DNA of 58,405 nucleotides from Nanoperiomorbus sp963544155 (GCA_963544155.1 CAUUDW010000007.1:1-58405); one strand, 5' to 3'; numbered from the stretch's first letter, positions 40,771-50,040 are shown. Notes: a model not told the origin generated them from the sequence alone. Translations and numbers: made by a program.

Positions 40771-41172
40771 ATGAGTTTACAAAGTACCGACCCAATCGCC
40801 GACTTGCTAACTAGGATTCGTAACGCCATCAGTGTTGGCAAGAATGAGGTGCGAGTGCCGACCAGTAAAATGAAGTTGGCTGTGGCTCAGCAGCTGGTCA
40901 AGGATGGCTACCTGGTTAGCGCCGGCAACGAGAAGTCGTCGCCACGTGACACCTTGGTGGTAAAGATTGCTGAAGAAGGGGCTAATCCGGCTATCACCGA
41001 GATCAGTCGCCTGAGCAAGCCCGGTCGACGGGTCTATGCCAAGTCAAGCGAGATTCCGGTAGTGATGAGCGGACGAGGTGTCGTGGTGGTCTCGACCAGC
41101 AGCGGTATCATGAACGGTCGAGAGGCTAAGAAGCAGCACCTGGGTGGTGAGCTGATTTGTCAAGTTTATTAG
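40771..41172 (+). CDS. rpsH: 30S ribosomal protein S8 (uS8)
   Basis: A 133-residue 16S central-domain protein with DPIADLLTRIRNAISVGKNEVRVPTSKMK and the C-terminal VVVVSTSSGIMNGREAKKQHLGGELICQVY. AGAAAGGAG precedes its start. Confidence 0.98.
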   Translation: MSLQSTDPIADLLTRIRNAISVGKNEVRVPTSKMKLAVAQQLVKDGYLVSAGNEKSSPRDTLVVKIAEEGANPAITEISRLSKPGRRVYAKSSEIPVVMSGRGVVVVSTSSGIMNGREAKKQHLGGELICQVY

Positions 41173-41208
41173 ATGAAGCGATAAAGTAAAGAGAAGGAAG
41201 GAAAGGAC

Positions 41209-41745
41209 ATGAGTAGAATCGGAAAACTGCCAATTACGATCCCCGCTGGTGTGACAATCACGGTTGAGCCTGACAATATCGTCGTTCAGGGTCCTAAGGG
41301 GCGACTCGAGCAGTTCAGCCTGCCGGAGGTCGATGTCAAGGTCGAAGATGGGCAAGTGGTGGTGACTCGCCATAGCGATACCAAGCCGGCTCGTAGTCAG
41401 CATGGTTTGATGCGATCGCTGATCAATAATATGGTCATTGGAGTAACCAAAGGGTTCGAGAAAAAGCTTCAGATCAATGGCGTTGGCTTTCGCCTGATGA
41501 GCAAAGGTCAGCAGGACATCGAGATGGCACTAGGCTTCTCGCACCCGGTGCATTATCATGCGCCGGACGGTATTACCTTAGCTGTCAACAAGATGGAGCT
41601 GACTGTTAGCGGTATCGATAAGCAGCAGGTTGGCCAAGTGGCGGCTGAGATTCGAGCACTGAAGAAGCCGGAGCCGTACAAGGGCAAAGGTATTAAATAT
41701 GCAGACGAGGTGATTATCCGTAAGGCAGGAAAGGCAGGTAAATAA
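41209..41745 (+). CDS. rplF: 50S ribosomal protein L6 (uL6)
   Basis: A 178-residue protein near the sarcin-ricin loop. MSRIGKLPITIPAGV, GPKGRL and the C-terminal RKPEPYKGKGIKYADE-like block (KKPEPYKGKGIKYADEVIIRK) are canonical. A 36-nt gap with AGGAAAGGA separates it from rpsH. Confidence 0.98.
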   Translation: MSRIGKLPITIPAGVTITVEPDNIVVQGPKGRLEQFSLPEVDVKVEDGQVVVTRHSDTKPARSQHGLMRSLINNMVIGVTKGFEKKLQINGVGFRLMSKGQQDIEMALGFSHPVHYHAPDGITLAVNKMELTVSGIDKQQVGQVAAEIRALKKPEPYKGKGIKYADEVIIRKAGKAGK

Positions 41746-42080
41746 TGGCGAAGCTTAGCAATCTAGCGTTGCGCAAGAATCGTGTCCGAGCCAAAGTTGG
41801 CGGTACGGCAGAGCGACCGCGCTTGAGTGTCTGTATATCGAATCGCAATATTACTGCTCAGCTGATTGATGACGTGACGGGTACCACCCTGGCTTATGCC
41901 TCGTCCATCAAGTCATCCGGTACATTAACCGACATGGCAGCTAAAGTCGGGTCTGAATTAGCTGAGGCTGCTAAAAAAGCGAAGATAAAGGCTGTCGTAT
42001 TTGACCGAGGCGGTCGGCGTTATGCCGGGCGCTTAAAAGCATTAGCCGAGGCGGCTCGAGAGAAAGGATTGGAGTTCTAA
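41745..42080 (+). CDS. rplR: 50S ribosomal protein L18 (uL18)
   Basis: A 111-residue 5S rRNA-binding protein: RPRLSVCISNRNITAQLIDD and VVFDRGGRRYAGRLKALAEAAREKGLEF. It overlaps rplF by one base. Confidence 0.97.
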   Translation: MAKLSNLALRKNRVRAKVGGTAERPRLSVCISNRNITAQLIDDVTGTTLAYASSIKSSGTLTDMAAKVGSELAEAAKKAKIKAVVFDRGGRRYAGRLKALAEAAREKGLEF

Positions 42081-42081
42081 T

Positions 42082-42759
42082 ATGAGCGAAGAAAAAGCAA
42101 ATACTGCAGTAGCCACTGCCGGCGCTCCGGCTTCCAGCCACGGTAGCGAGGCGCCACGACGCAAGTTTGGCTCGTCAAATAACTTTAGTAGTGATAGCAT
42201 GCCTAGTCGGGCCGGTAACCGTTCTCGACGAGGGCGTGGCGGCGGTCGGGGTGGTCGTCGTAATGACCGGTCGGCTGATAATAAGCTCTTTGAAGAGCAG
42301 ACCATTGCCATTGACCGAGTTTCTCGGACAGTGAAGGGTGGTCGACGCTTGCGCTTTAAGGCGCTGGTGGTTGTGGGCGATCGCAAAGCCAAGGTCGGTG
42401 TCGGCGTGGCTAAAGGGCGAGATGTGCAACAGGCTATTGAGAAAGCGACTAACGTGGCTAAGAAGAGGATGATTAACATCCCCTTGACCAATAAGACCAT
42501 CCCGCACGAGATTGAGCTGAAGTCCGGTGCGACCAGGGTGCTATTACGGCCGGCTATGCCCGGTACGGGGATTATTGCCGGTGGTGTCATCAGAACTATC
42601 ATCGGTACGACCGGGATTAACAACTTAGTGACTAAGTCACTCGGCTCGACCAACAAGGTCAATATTGCCTATACGACTATCAAGGCGCTATCTCAGCTCA
42701 AGCCTCGTGCTGAATGGGTTGGTGCTAAGCAATCGGTAGCTAGCGAGGAGGTAAAGTAA
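42082..42759 (+). CDS. rpsE: 30S ribosomal protein S5 (uS5) with RG-rich N-terminal extension
   Basis: A 225-residue accuracy protein. The core starts near residue 70 (FEEQTIAIDRVSRTVKGGRRLRFKALVVVGD) and contains the usual GTGIIAGGVIRTIIGTTGINNLVTKSLGS. The first 65 residues are low-complexity with an Arg/Gly-rich tract (SRRGRGGGRGGRR). Its stop overlaps rplO directly, leaving no room for rpmD (L30). Confidence 0.97.
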   Translation: MSEEKANTAVATAGAPASSHGSEAPRRKFGSSNNFSSDSMPSRAGNRSRRGRGGGRGGRRNDRSADNKLFEEQTIAIDRVSRTVKGGRRLRFKALVVVGDRKAKVGVGVAKGRDVQQAIEKATNVAKKRMINIPLTNKTIPHEIELKSGATRVLLRPAMPGTGIIAGGVIRTIIGTTGINNLVTKSLGSTNKVNIAYTTIKALSQLKPRAEWVGAKQSVASEEVK

Positions 42760-43247
42760 TGGTTAAGTATCATGAATTGGAACCACCGGTCAATAAGAAT
42801 CGTAAAAGGGTCGGTCGAGGCGTTAGCTCGGGCTACGGTAAAACGGCTGGACGGGGTACTAAGGGGCAGAACGCCCGCTCCGGCAAGAATAAAGCTCCCC
42901 TGACTACCACCGGCGAGACAGGGCATATTCGTCAGTTGCCGAAGAAACGAGGCTTTAAGAGTCGTCGAGTACCGGCTCAAGTTGTTTACGCCGATCAGCT
43001 AAATGATATCAAAGCCAAGGTGATAAACAATGAAGTGCTATACGAGGAAGGGCTCATAGCTACGCCATTTCATGCCGTAAAGGTGATAGCTCGGGGTGAG
43101 CTAAGTTGTAAGTCTGACGTTCAGCTGGCCGGCATGTCGGCATCGGTGCAGGCTCAGCTCAAGCAAAATGGCGGCACTTTCACCAGGACTGCCGTGCCTC
43201 TGCCGACTTCCACTAAAGCAGTTGATGCTACAGAAGCTACTGCTTGA
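42759..43247 (+). CDS. rplO: 50S ribosomal protein L15 (uL15)
   Basis: A 162-residue late-assembly protein: KRVGRGVSSGYGKTAGRGTKGQNARSG and GFKSRRVPAQVVYADQL. It is the last gene of the operon; secY, its usual neighbour, lies 7.4 kb away. A terminator follows. Confidence 0.97.
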   Translation: MVKYHELEPPVNKNRKRVGRGVSSGYGKTAGRGTKGQNARSGKNKAPLTTTGETGHIRQLPKKRGFKSRRVPAQVVYADQLNDIKAKVINNEVLYEEGLIATPFHAVKVIARGELSCKSDVQLAGMSASVQAQLKQNGGTFTRTAVPLPTSTKAVDATEATA

Positions 43248-43273
43248 CGAGCTAGACTGACCGCTCTCGTTTT

Positions 43274-43306
43274 AAGTCCATCTGAACCTCAGGTGGGCTT
43301 ATTCTA
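43274..43306. terminator. Terminator after rplO
   Basis: AAGTCCATCTG, loop AACCT, CAGGTGGGCTT (43274-43300) with wobble pairs, then ATTCTATTT. It also covers the end of the convergent pseudouridine synthase gene. Confidence 0.7.
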
Positions 43307-43979
43307 TTTGACGCCATTTGCCGGCGGGGAGGTCGTCGGGTAAATCATAGTCGCCGAACTTAGTGCGATGCAAGCTGACCGGCTGATAACCCAGAGCGCT
43401 AAAAGTTCGTCGGATCTGGCGATTACGGCCCTCACTCATGGTGACCTGCCAGCAGGTTTGATCAGGACTCAGCTGACTAAGCGTTAGGCGGGACAAGCCG
43501 TCAGCCAGCTCAAGACCGAAGTCACTAATCATCTGCCGGTGCACTGATGATAGAGGCCGGTCTAGCCGAACCTGGTACTGTTTCTGCTTAGCATGGCTAG
43601 GGTGGGTTAGTAGCTGAGCCAGATCGCCATCATCGGTTAGTAAGATGAGACCGCTGGAATCTTTATCAAGCCGACCGACTGTTTTAAGAGCTTGGTACTT
43701 TGGCGGTAATAGCTGATAAATAGTCCGGACATTAGCTGCCTGGGCTCGACGAGAACAGACGTAGGCTACCGGCTTGTTGAGGAGTAGTAGGGTGCGTTTG
43801 GCGGGCAGCCTTAACTCGGTGTCGTCAAGCTGTACGGTATCGCTAGTGCTAACAGGCTGACCGATCCGAGCTACTTGACCATTTATTTTGACTCGATGCT
43901 CGCTGATGACCTGATCAGCCTGACGGCGTGATAGACCGGTCGCTCTAGCGATAAATTTATTGAGCCGAGAAAGGGTCAT
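43299..43979 (-). CDS. RsuA/RluB-family rRNA pseudouridine synthase
   Basis: A 226-residue enzyme that isomerises uridine to pseudouridine in rRNA. An S4 RNA-binding domain (residues 1-55, LSRLNKFIARATGLSRRQADQVI) precedes the catalytic domain with Asp105 in VGRLDKDSSGLILLTDDGDLA and the later VTMSEGRNRQIRRTFSALGY. It belongs to the RsuA/RluB/RluE/RluF branch; the exact uridine cannot be told. Its start overlaps the end of the response regulator gene, so they are co-transcribed. Confidence 0.92.
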   Translation of the reverse strand: MTLSRLNKFIARATGLSRRQADQVISEHRVKINGQVARIGQPVSTSDTVQLDDTELRLPAKRTLLLLNKPVAYVCSRRAQAANVRTIYQLLPPKYQALKTVGRLDKDSSGLILLTDDGDLAQLLTHPSHAKQKQYQVRLDRPLSSVHRQMISDFGLELADGLSRLTLSQLSPDQTCWQVTMSEGRNRQIRRTFSALGYQPVSLHRTKFGDYDLPDDLPAGKWRQIE

Positions 43980-45343
43980 TACTTAGGCTGATTTGGCTGA
44001 TTACCGGGGAAGATATTGGGGGCGGCAGTACCGTTATCTAGACCGGCTAAGATAGAGTCTACATCCAACTTCGGCCCGGTAGAGATGTGCCCCGGCAATG
44101 GGGCGATTGACCGCTCACCGCCCGCAGAATTCGCCAAGCTGGTACCGGAAGCAAAGCTGGGCACCGATTGGTCGGATGCGTCGCTCTGACCGGCTACATT
44201 CGGCTGCTGGATGAAGCTGGCTCTCTGAATAGTTGGCGGTTTAGCCGACTGATCCGGTATTGGTGGCACCGGAGGTTTGGACGGCAGAGTGATTTGGTCG
44301 GTAGCCGGCGCAGTTGGCTTGGCTATATCGGAGTCACTTGGAGCGGGCTTGGCGGAGGGGCTGACGAGAGGAGCGGAGAGCGATGGCTGAAAGGTAGCGG
44401 TGGCCGGCTGTGGCGCTATGCCATGAGTTAGCTCACCGGAGGGAGAGATAGTGATGGCTGTCGATGAGAATGGCTTGGTCGGCGACTCGGGCTGAGGAGC
44501 CGGACTATCATCTGTCGTCAGAGATTTATCATCCACTCGATCTACCGAAGGGACTTTGAGCGGTCGATCCGGTAGCTCGCTAGCTTGTCCAACGACCTGA
44601 TCAGGATTGGTCGCCTGCAATGGATTAAAGGCTGATTGGTGGTTACTCGGGGCAAAGGGGTTGTTAGATACACCGGGGTTGTTGAGTCTGTTGTTTGCGT
44701 TAGGTTCGGTCGTCTCGACTGATGTGGTGACAGTCTGATCTGCTTGGTCTGAAGACGAGTCGTCTGTATCATCTGCTGCGCTTGACTCAGCCGGATCGGG
44801 CTGATCCGGGGCTGCGGGAGGAGTGGCTTGATCAGCACCGGCGCTCTCCGGTGCTTTTGTTGTATCGGTCTGACCGTCCGTGGACTCGGCTTGGGTCGGC
44901 TCGGGCTTTGCCTCACCGTCACCGGCGCCATTAAGACCCAGGGAATCTTCCAACTGAGAAATACTCCGTGGGTTACCGTCATTTAAGACTTCATGGACAG
45001 TCCGGACGATGTCCTCTATGCCAACTTGCGACTTGATCAGATAGCGATCTGCCCCCAGTCGGTTGCCTCGCTCACGCTGCTTCTCTGAGCTGAGGGCAGT
45101 GAGCATGATGATGGGGATATTCTTGGTGCTGTCATTGCTTCGTAGTAGGTCAAGCATCTCGAAACCGCTAATCTTGGGCATCATGACGTCGCTGACGATC
45201 AGGTCAGGCTTCTCGCCAATAGCTACTGCCAGCGCCTCTTCGCCGTCACCGGATGATATCAGCGTGTAGCCCTCGGCCAGCAACCTTACGCTGTAGATTT
45301 CTCGTAAACTTTTGTCATCTTCGACTAGTAATATTTTTGTCAC
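43979..45343 (-). CDS. Response regulator with long disordered tail and no output domain
   Basis: A 454-residue protein starting at GTG. Residues 1-122 are a complete receiver domain: Asp9, Asp10, phospho-acceptor Asp52 (LIVSDVMMPKISG), Thr82 and Lys104. The remaining 330 residues are Pro/Ser/Thr/Asp/Gln-rich and predicted disordered, with no DNA-binding or enzymatic domain. It may signal by protein interaction or as a scaffold. It lies downstream of a PAS histidine kinase on the same strand, the likely partner. Confidence 0.85.
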   Translation of the reverse strand: MTKILLVEDDKSLREIYSVRLLAEGYTLISSGDGEEALAVAIGEKPDLIVSDVMMPKISGFEMLDLLRSNDSTKNIPIIMLTALSSEKQRERGNRLGADRYLIKSQVGIEDIVRTVHEVLNDGNPRSISQLEDSLGLNGAGDGEAKPEPTQAESTDGQTDTTKAPESAGADQATPPAAPDQPDPAESSAADDTDDSSSDQADQTVTTSVETTEPNANNRLNNPGVSNNPFAPSNHQSAFNPLQATNPDQVVGQASELPDRPLKVPSVDRVDDKSLTTDDSPAPQPESPTKPFSSTAITISPSGELTHGIAPQPATATFQPSLSAPLVSPSAKPAPSDSDIAKPTAPATDQITLPSKPPVPPIPDQSAKPPTIQRASFIQQPNVAGQSDASDQSVPSFASGTSLANSAGGERSIAPLPGHISTGPKLDVDSILAGLDNGTAAPNIFPGNQPNQPK

Positions 45344-45387
45344 TTTCCCAACCCTTATTAACTATAAAACTTATGCTTAATTATAAC

Positions 45388-46659
45388 CTATGACTTCTGC
45401 TGGCGCAAGGCATCTTGGCGCTCCCGGCGTCGTTTGATTTCTTGAGCCTTCTGAACTATCTCATCAGATGACAAGCAATCAAACTCGATCCAGAATGTCG
45501 AGCCGCTGCCGTAGTCACTCTCAACCCCCGCTGTGCCGCCCATGGAGGTAGTTAGGGTCTTGATTAGGTATAGGCCTAGTCCGGTGCCACCGATCTCTCT
45601 AGTCTCACCATTATCAACTCGGTAAAACTTCTGGAATAGATGGGGGACATCTTCAGCCGGGATACCGATGCCGGTATCTGACACCTTGATGCGGACTCGG
45701 TCGTTGTCGCTAATCACTTTGACGCCGACGCTTCCCTTGGGTGTGTACTTAATGGCATTCTCGATCATGTTTGACAGTACTTCGTCGAAGTGATCAAGGT
45801 CAGCATAGATAACAGCCCTGGGGATGACGACTCGATTACCGCCATCTTGGGGGTTAGACGAGCCGTTGAGGTCAAGCTTGAGAGCGAGATGCTTAGCTTC
45901 TGCTTCATCGGCGAACTCTGACACTATGTCTCGTACGGCTATATTGACATCAATTAACTCGGGATTAGAGGGCATACGGTTGTCGTCCAGCTTAGTGACA
46001 TCCAGTAGGTCCTGGAATAGTCGCCCCAGGTGCTGGATTGATTGATGGGCTTTATTGGCGTAGTCTCTGGCTCGGTCGTCAATTTGGCAGATGGCCGGAT
46101 TGATGATCATGCCCAGGTATCCCTCGATAGTGGCAACCGGAGTCCGCATCTCGTGTGAGGCGGTAGAGATGAAGTCGGTCTGGGCGTTCTGCTCGGCCCG
46201 CTCCATGGTAATGTCTCGAAACACAACCACCAGCCCATCAACGTGCGGTTGGGGGTCATTAAGAATGATTGGCGTTGCCTTGAGTGATAGCTGGATCTTC
46301 TTTTTTGAAGCGGTCTTGATATAGGCTTTGTCGCAATCAACGGTCCGTCCGGTACGAAAGGCCGCCAGGATGGGGTTGGTGCGATCTTCGAACGGTCGGT
46401 CGGCGTTATTTATCAGATTAAAGACACTGCGAAAGTCCAGTGAGACGGCGTCATCGGCACGCCAGCCGGTCAGGGCTTCGGCAGCAGGGTTAAACAATTG
46501 GATGATGCCGTCAGTACTAATGATGGCGATGCCGTCAGAGATGGTGTTGATAACGATCTGAGATTTGACGGGGTCAACGCCGCTGTCCTGACTCTTGTGC
46601 CCGGATTCTCCGGTCGAACCTCTCTTCTTAAATAAGTTCTTAAAAAACTCTATGCCCAC
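45388..46659 (-). CDS. PAS-domain sensor histidine kinase (cytoplasmic)
   Basis: A 423-residue kinase. A PAS domain at about 33-150 (SDGIAIISTDGIIQLFNPAAEALTGW) precedes a HisKA domain with phospho-acceptor His169 in FISTASHEMRTPVATIEGYL. The HATPase domain has DEVLSNMIENAIKYT (N box), VSDTGIGIPAEDV (G1) and IGGTGLGLYLIK (G2). No membrane segment is visible, so it senses an internal signal. The start is GTG (46659). It probably phosphorylates the response regulator 44 nt downstream. Confidence 0.92.
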   Translation of the reverse strand: MGIEFFKNLFKKRGSTGESGHKSQDSGVDPVKSQIVINTISDGIAIISTDGIIQLFNPAAEALTGWRADDAVSLDFRSVFNLINNADRPFEDRTNPILAAFRTGRTVDCDKAYIKTASKKKIQLSLKATPIILNDPQPHVDGLVVVFRDITMERAEQNAQTDFISTASHEMRTPVATIEGYLGMIINPAICQIDDRARDYANKAHQSIQHLGRLFQDLLDVTKLDDNRMPSNPELIDVNIAVRDIVSEFADEAEAKHLALKLDLNGSSNPQDGGNRVVIPRAVIYADLDHFDEVLSNMIENAIKYTPKGSVGVKVISDNDRVRIKVSDTGIGIPAEDVPHLFQKFYRVDNGETREIGGTGLGLYLIKTLTTSMGGTAGVESDYGSGSTFWIEFDCLSSDEIVQKAQEIKRRRERQDALRQQKS

Positions 46660-46683
46660 CTATACTAATTCCGATTTAACTCA

Positions 46684-46758
46684 TGGTGATCTCGCGGGGA
46701 ATCGAACCCCGATTGTTGGGATGAGAACCCAGTGTCCTAACCGTTAGACGACGAGACC
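46684..46758 (-). tRNA. tRNA-Glu (CTC)
   Basis: Read on the minus strand, the 75-nt sequence folds as a cloverleaf: acceptor GGTCTCG with CGAGATC, D arm GTCTAACGGTTAGGAC, anticodon loop TTCTCAT (anticodon CTC for GAG), T arm CGGGGTTCGATTCCCCG and an encoded CCA end. It lies between two kinase genes and near gltX, whose product would charge it. Confidence 0.95.
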
Positions 46759-46809
46759 TCCCTAGACATACTATCAGATAGCCTGTATCGGCGCAACGTA
46801 GGGAGAGAG

Positions 46810-48354
46810 CTACTTCTTAACTAAGCCGTGATTAGAAATATAATGGGCGCTAGCCAGGTGCATCACCCCGTCTTTGCTGATCATATTCTTGGCATATGCG
46901 TAGGTCGGTATGGTGAAGGTGAAGATGCTACCTTCTCCCTCGGTCGAGTCAACGCTGATGGTGCCGCCGTGGCTTTCGACGATAGCACGGGAGATAAACA
47001 GGCCGATCCCCGTTCCACCGATGGAAGCTCGAGAGCGGTGTGAACGATAAAACTTGGTAAAGAGCTGCTCGACTACCGAGCTGGGGATGCCGATGCCGTG
47101 ATCGGTCACTGAGATGGCGACGAACTTCCCGCTGAGCTCTGCGCTGACCTCTATCCGGCCATTATTATTGCTATATTTAATGGCATTATCAACCAGATTG
47201 GTGATTACTTCGCCGATGGAGCTTTTATCGGCAGCGATCGTCGGTAGATTATCCTTGATGTTCCAGGTGATATGGCGATTAACGGTAGTCGCTCTGAGGT
47301 CAAGGTCGTCCTTGATCTCATTCACGATACTACTCACCTTGCACTCGCTGAGCTTGAGCCCAAGATTGCGCTGGCTATAACGGCTGGTGTTCAGCACGTT
47401 ATTGATGTAGGAAGATAGCTTGCTGGTGCTGACGTTGATCCGGTCAAGCAGACCTTGCTGCTCTTCTGATATCTTGCCTTTCATCTGGTCAGCCAAGATT
47501 TCCAGATATCCTTTAATGACCGTGACCGGACCGCGGAGTTCATGGGTCGCTAAGGCCACAAAGTCGATATTATCCTCGCTCTTTATGTAGTCGGAAGTCC
47601 TGTCTATCGTCACTACGATCAGGTTCGCACCACTAGTGGCGTGTTGCTTGTAACTGGCGACTACGTCGTAGATATGGCGTGGCTCGATACTGCCCGAGGG
47701 GACGTTCTGGATCCTGGTCCAAGTCTGGCTTGATGATAGCGAGGCATCTTTTACCTTAGCGTACCATTTATCGAGAGGCAGGCCATTGTCGGTAAAGTCA
47801 AGCTGAATGCGAGTCTGATTGCCGGCATGCTCGATCGGCGCCAGGTCGTTATAGGCGATGATTTGCTCATTATAATCCAGGGCGATAATGCCTACCGGCA
47901 GGGAATGAATCAGCCTTAAGGCCGCCTCGCCGGCTCGGGCTTGGCTGCTTAGGGTCTCGCTATCGGGCGGGCGATTGTCGTTGCGAGCATAGATGAAATC
48001 GACGGCCTTGCAGAGCTCTTTCTTAACGGGGCCGCTGATTTGCCCGGCGTGCGGTGGGTAGACCCGAATCGACTCATACATTGATGAACTGAGGGCTCGA
48101 GCTAGAATGTCTAAGGGGTCGCTAAGTAGAGAATAAATGATGATGCAGGTCAATGTCTCGATAGTAATGACGGCGGTGACGGCTATAAAGAATGTGCCGC
48201 CCCAGCCAAATTTAGCGGCTTGACTGAGGGTAACTAAGATGACGGCGATGGTGATTAGCTGAGCTAAAACAACTATTAGGAAACAGTAACGGGCTAAGCG
48301 TGAGCTAATCTTACCTAGCTGCACCGGAGGTTGTTTATCGGTCTGTTTACTCAT
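46810..48354 (-). CDS. Membrane sensor histidine kinase
   Basis: A 514-residue kinase with hydrophobic helices at about 22-45 and 55-77, so it is anchored in the membrane with almost no external domain. A PAS-like region follows (about 145-255, LIHSLPVGIIALDYNEQIIAYNDL). His271 in VALATHELRGPVTVIKGYL is the phospho-acceptor; NLVDNAIKYSNN, VTDHGIGIPSSVVEQLF and IGGTGIGLFISRAI form the ATP site. TATAAT lies 11 nt before its ATG. A cognate regulator could be the 43979 protein or lie elsewhere. Confidence 0.92.
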   Translation of the reverse strand: MSKQTDKQPPVQLGKISSRLARYCFLIVVLAQLITIAVILVTLSQAAKFGWGGTFFIAVTAVITIETLTCIIIYSLLSDPLDILARALSSSMYESIRVYPPHAGQISGPVKKELCKAVDFIYARNDNRPPDSETLSSQARAGEAALRLIHSLPVGIIALDYNEQIIAYNDLAPIEHAGNQTRIQLDFTDNGLPLDKWYAKVKDASLSSSQTWTRIQNVPSGSIEPRHIYDVVASYKQHATSGANLIVVTIDRTSDYIKSEDNIDFVALATHELRGPVTVIKGYLEILADQMKGKISEEQQGLLDRINVSTSKLSSYINNVLNTSRYSQRNLGLKLSECKVSSIVNEIKDDLDLRATTVNRHITWNIKDNLPTIAADKSSIGEVITNLVDNAIKYSNNNGRIEVSAELSGKFVAISVTDHGIGIPSSVVEQLFTKFYRSHRSRASIGGTGIGLFISRAIVESHGGTISVDSTEGEGSIFTFTIPTYAYAKNMISKDGVMHLASAHYISNHGLVKK

Positions 48355-48391
48355 ATCCTGGACACATTATAGCTTATCATCGTTTAATCGC

Positions 48392-49849
48392 TTATGCCCG
48401 GCTAGCTAGTAAAGCTTGGCTAGTCAGCTGCAATCTGGTGATTGTTTCATCTTTACCCAGCAGAAGCATCGTCTCGGGCAGACCGGGGCTAAACTTCGCC
48501 CAAGTGAGGGCGAAGCGAATCAATCCAAACATGACCGGCGGCTTCTCATTAGCCTCAGCCAGCAGTTGATTGAGGCTATCTTGGATGGTGTCTTGGTCGA
48601 TAAAATCAATCTCGTCCAGCTTGGCGATAGCTAGCTGAAGTAGCTTTGCCAGGTCATCGTTTTTCAGTTTAGCTAACTGCTTGCCGGTCGAGAGCATCGC
48701 CAGATTAACGACCGGGCGAGCGAAGAAGTATTCACTTAGTTCGGGCAAATCGGCCAGGGTCTTGAGTCGATCCTGGACGACGCTCAAGACTTCTCGTTGC
48801 CGCTCTTTCGTGGCTGATTGTCCGACCTTACCCCAGAACCCGGTGCACCGGTCGAGCAAATCGTCAAGGGATAAGCGTTTGATCCATTGCCCATTGAGCC
48901 AAGTCAGACGCTTCTCGTCGAACCGGGCGCCTGAGTGCTGGACTCGGGCAAGACTAAACTTATTTATCAGTTCATTCATGGTAAAGATCTCTTGTTCACT
49001 ACCGTCATTCCAGCCGAGACAAGCCAGGAAGTTGACCATCGCTTCGGCTAAATAGCCCTCGTTGCGATACTCGGTGACTGATTTTGCTCCATCGCGTTTG
49101 CCCAGCTTCTTGTTGCCGGTCGGGGCTAAGATGTGGGGTAGATGGGCAAAGGTCGGTCGATCTATCCCGAGAGCTTCGTAAAGAGCTAGGTAATTAGGCA
49201 TGGAGCTAATGTACTCTTGTCCTCTGATGACGTGGGTTATCTTCATCTCGTAGTCGTCGATGATGTGGGCGAAGTTATAGGTCGGAAGACCGTCTGACTT
49301 TATCAGAATGAAATCATCTACGGCGTCACGCCCGGCGCTGAGGTCGCCCATCACCTCGTCGTGCCAGTGATAGTCCCGGGGGTCGGTCACTTTGAAACGC
49401 AGTGGTACTGAACCATCCCAGGCCGGCGGATTGATCGGACGGTGCTGTCGATAGAGAAATAGCCGGTGAGTATCTCTGGCAGAGTCCTTTAGCCGTTTGA
49501 TCTCTTCAGGTGAACGGGGGTCGGCGTAGGCTTTGCCTTGCTCGACCAGCTTCATCGCCCAGCGGTGGTAGATCTCTCGGCGCTCAAGCTGGTGATATGG
49601 ACCATATTTACCACGCTCAGTGCGACCGTCGGGGCCTTCATCCCAGGTCAGCCCAAGCCACTTAAGGACATCAATGATTGTCGCCTCCGCACCTTCGACG
49701 AAACGATTCTGATCGGTGTCTTCTATCCTTAGGATAAATTGACCATGATTCTGGCGAGCCACGAAGAAGGGGTAGAGGGCAGAGCGGACGTTGCCCAGGT
49801 GGATATAGCCGGTCGGGCTGGGGGCAAAACGAGTGCGAATGTTAGACAT
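48392..49849 (-). CDS. gltX: Glutamyl-tRNA synthetase
   Basis: A 485-residue class I synthetase. The HIGH-type motif is FAPSPTGYIHLGNVRSAL and the KMSKS-type motif is KLGKRDGAKSV; IEDTDQNRF and GLPTYNFAHIIDDYEM are typical. The C-terminal anticodon-binding domain (about 320-485) is complete. No glnS or gatCAB is in the window, so I cannot tell whether it also charges tRNA-Gln. TATAAT lies six bases before the ATG with no Shine-Dalgarno, so the mRNA appears leaderless. Confidence 0.96.
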   Translation of the reverse strand: MSNIRTRFAPSPTGYIHLGNVRSALYPFFVARQNHGQFILRIEDTDQNRFVEGAEATIIDVLKWLGLTWDEGPDGRTERGKYGPYHQLERREIYHRWAMKLVEQGKAYADPRSPEEIKRLKDSARDTHRLFLYRQHRPINPPAWDGSVPLRFKVTDPRDYHWHDEVMGDLSAGRDAVDDFILIKSDGLPTYNFAHIIDDYEMKITHVIRGQEYISSMPNYLALYEALGIDRPTFAHLPHILAPTGNKKLGKRDGAKSVTEYRNEGYLAEAMVNFLACLGWNDGSEQEIFTMNELINKFSLARVQHSGARFDEKRLTWLNGQWIKRLSLDDLLDRCTGFWGKVGQSATKERQREVLSVVQDRLKTLADLPELSEYFFARPVVNLAMLSTGKQLAKLKNDDLAKLLQLAIAKLDEIDFIDQDTIQDSLNQLLAEANEKPPVMFGLIRFALTWAKFSPGLPETMLLLGKDETITRLQLTSQALLASRA

Positions 49850-49861
49850 GGTTACATTATA
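49850..49861 (-). promoter_or_regulatory. -10 box of gltX, leaderless configuration
   Basis: On the minus strand TATAAT is followed by GTAACC and ATG. The -10 is a consensus match; the -35 is weak. Confidence 0.55.
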
Positions 49862-49971
49862 TAATATGCTGGGATAAAGGTTGATTAAATATTGTCGCTT
49901 CTGGCTTTGCTGCTTGACTGACTGATTAATGCAGCCCTTATCCCAAACCGCTCGTCACTACAGCCCTCATT

Positions 49972-50005
49972 CTTCACTCTATTATCATTTCCTTTGTTGC
50001 GACCT
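49972..50005 (+). repeat. S element copy 7 (truncated)
   Basis: CTTCACTCTATTATCATTTCC is cut after about 34 nt and followed by unrelated sequence, then the complete copy 8. The flanks repeat in tandem (GCCCTCATTCTTCA before both copies), suggesting insertion or recombination of one S into another. The stretch 49862-50608 holds no gene. Confidence 0.6.
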
Positions 50006-50040
50006 GACTAGCTGAACCACCCGTCGCTAAAGCCCTCATT

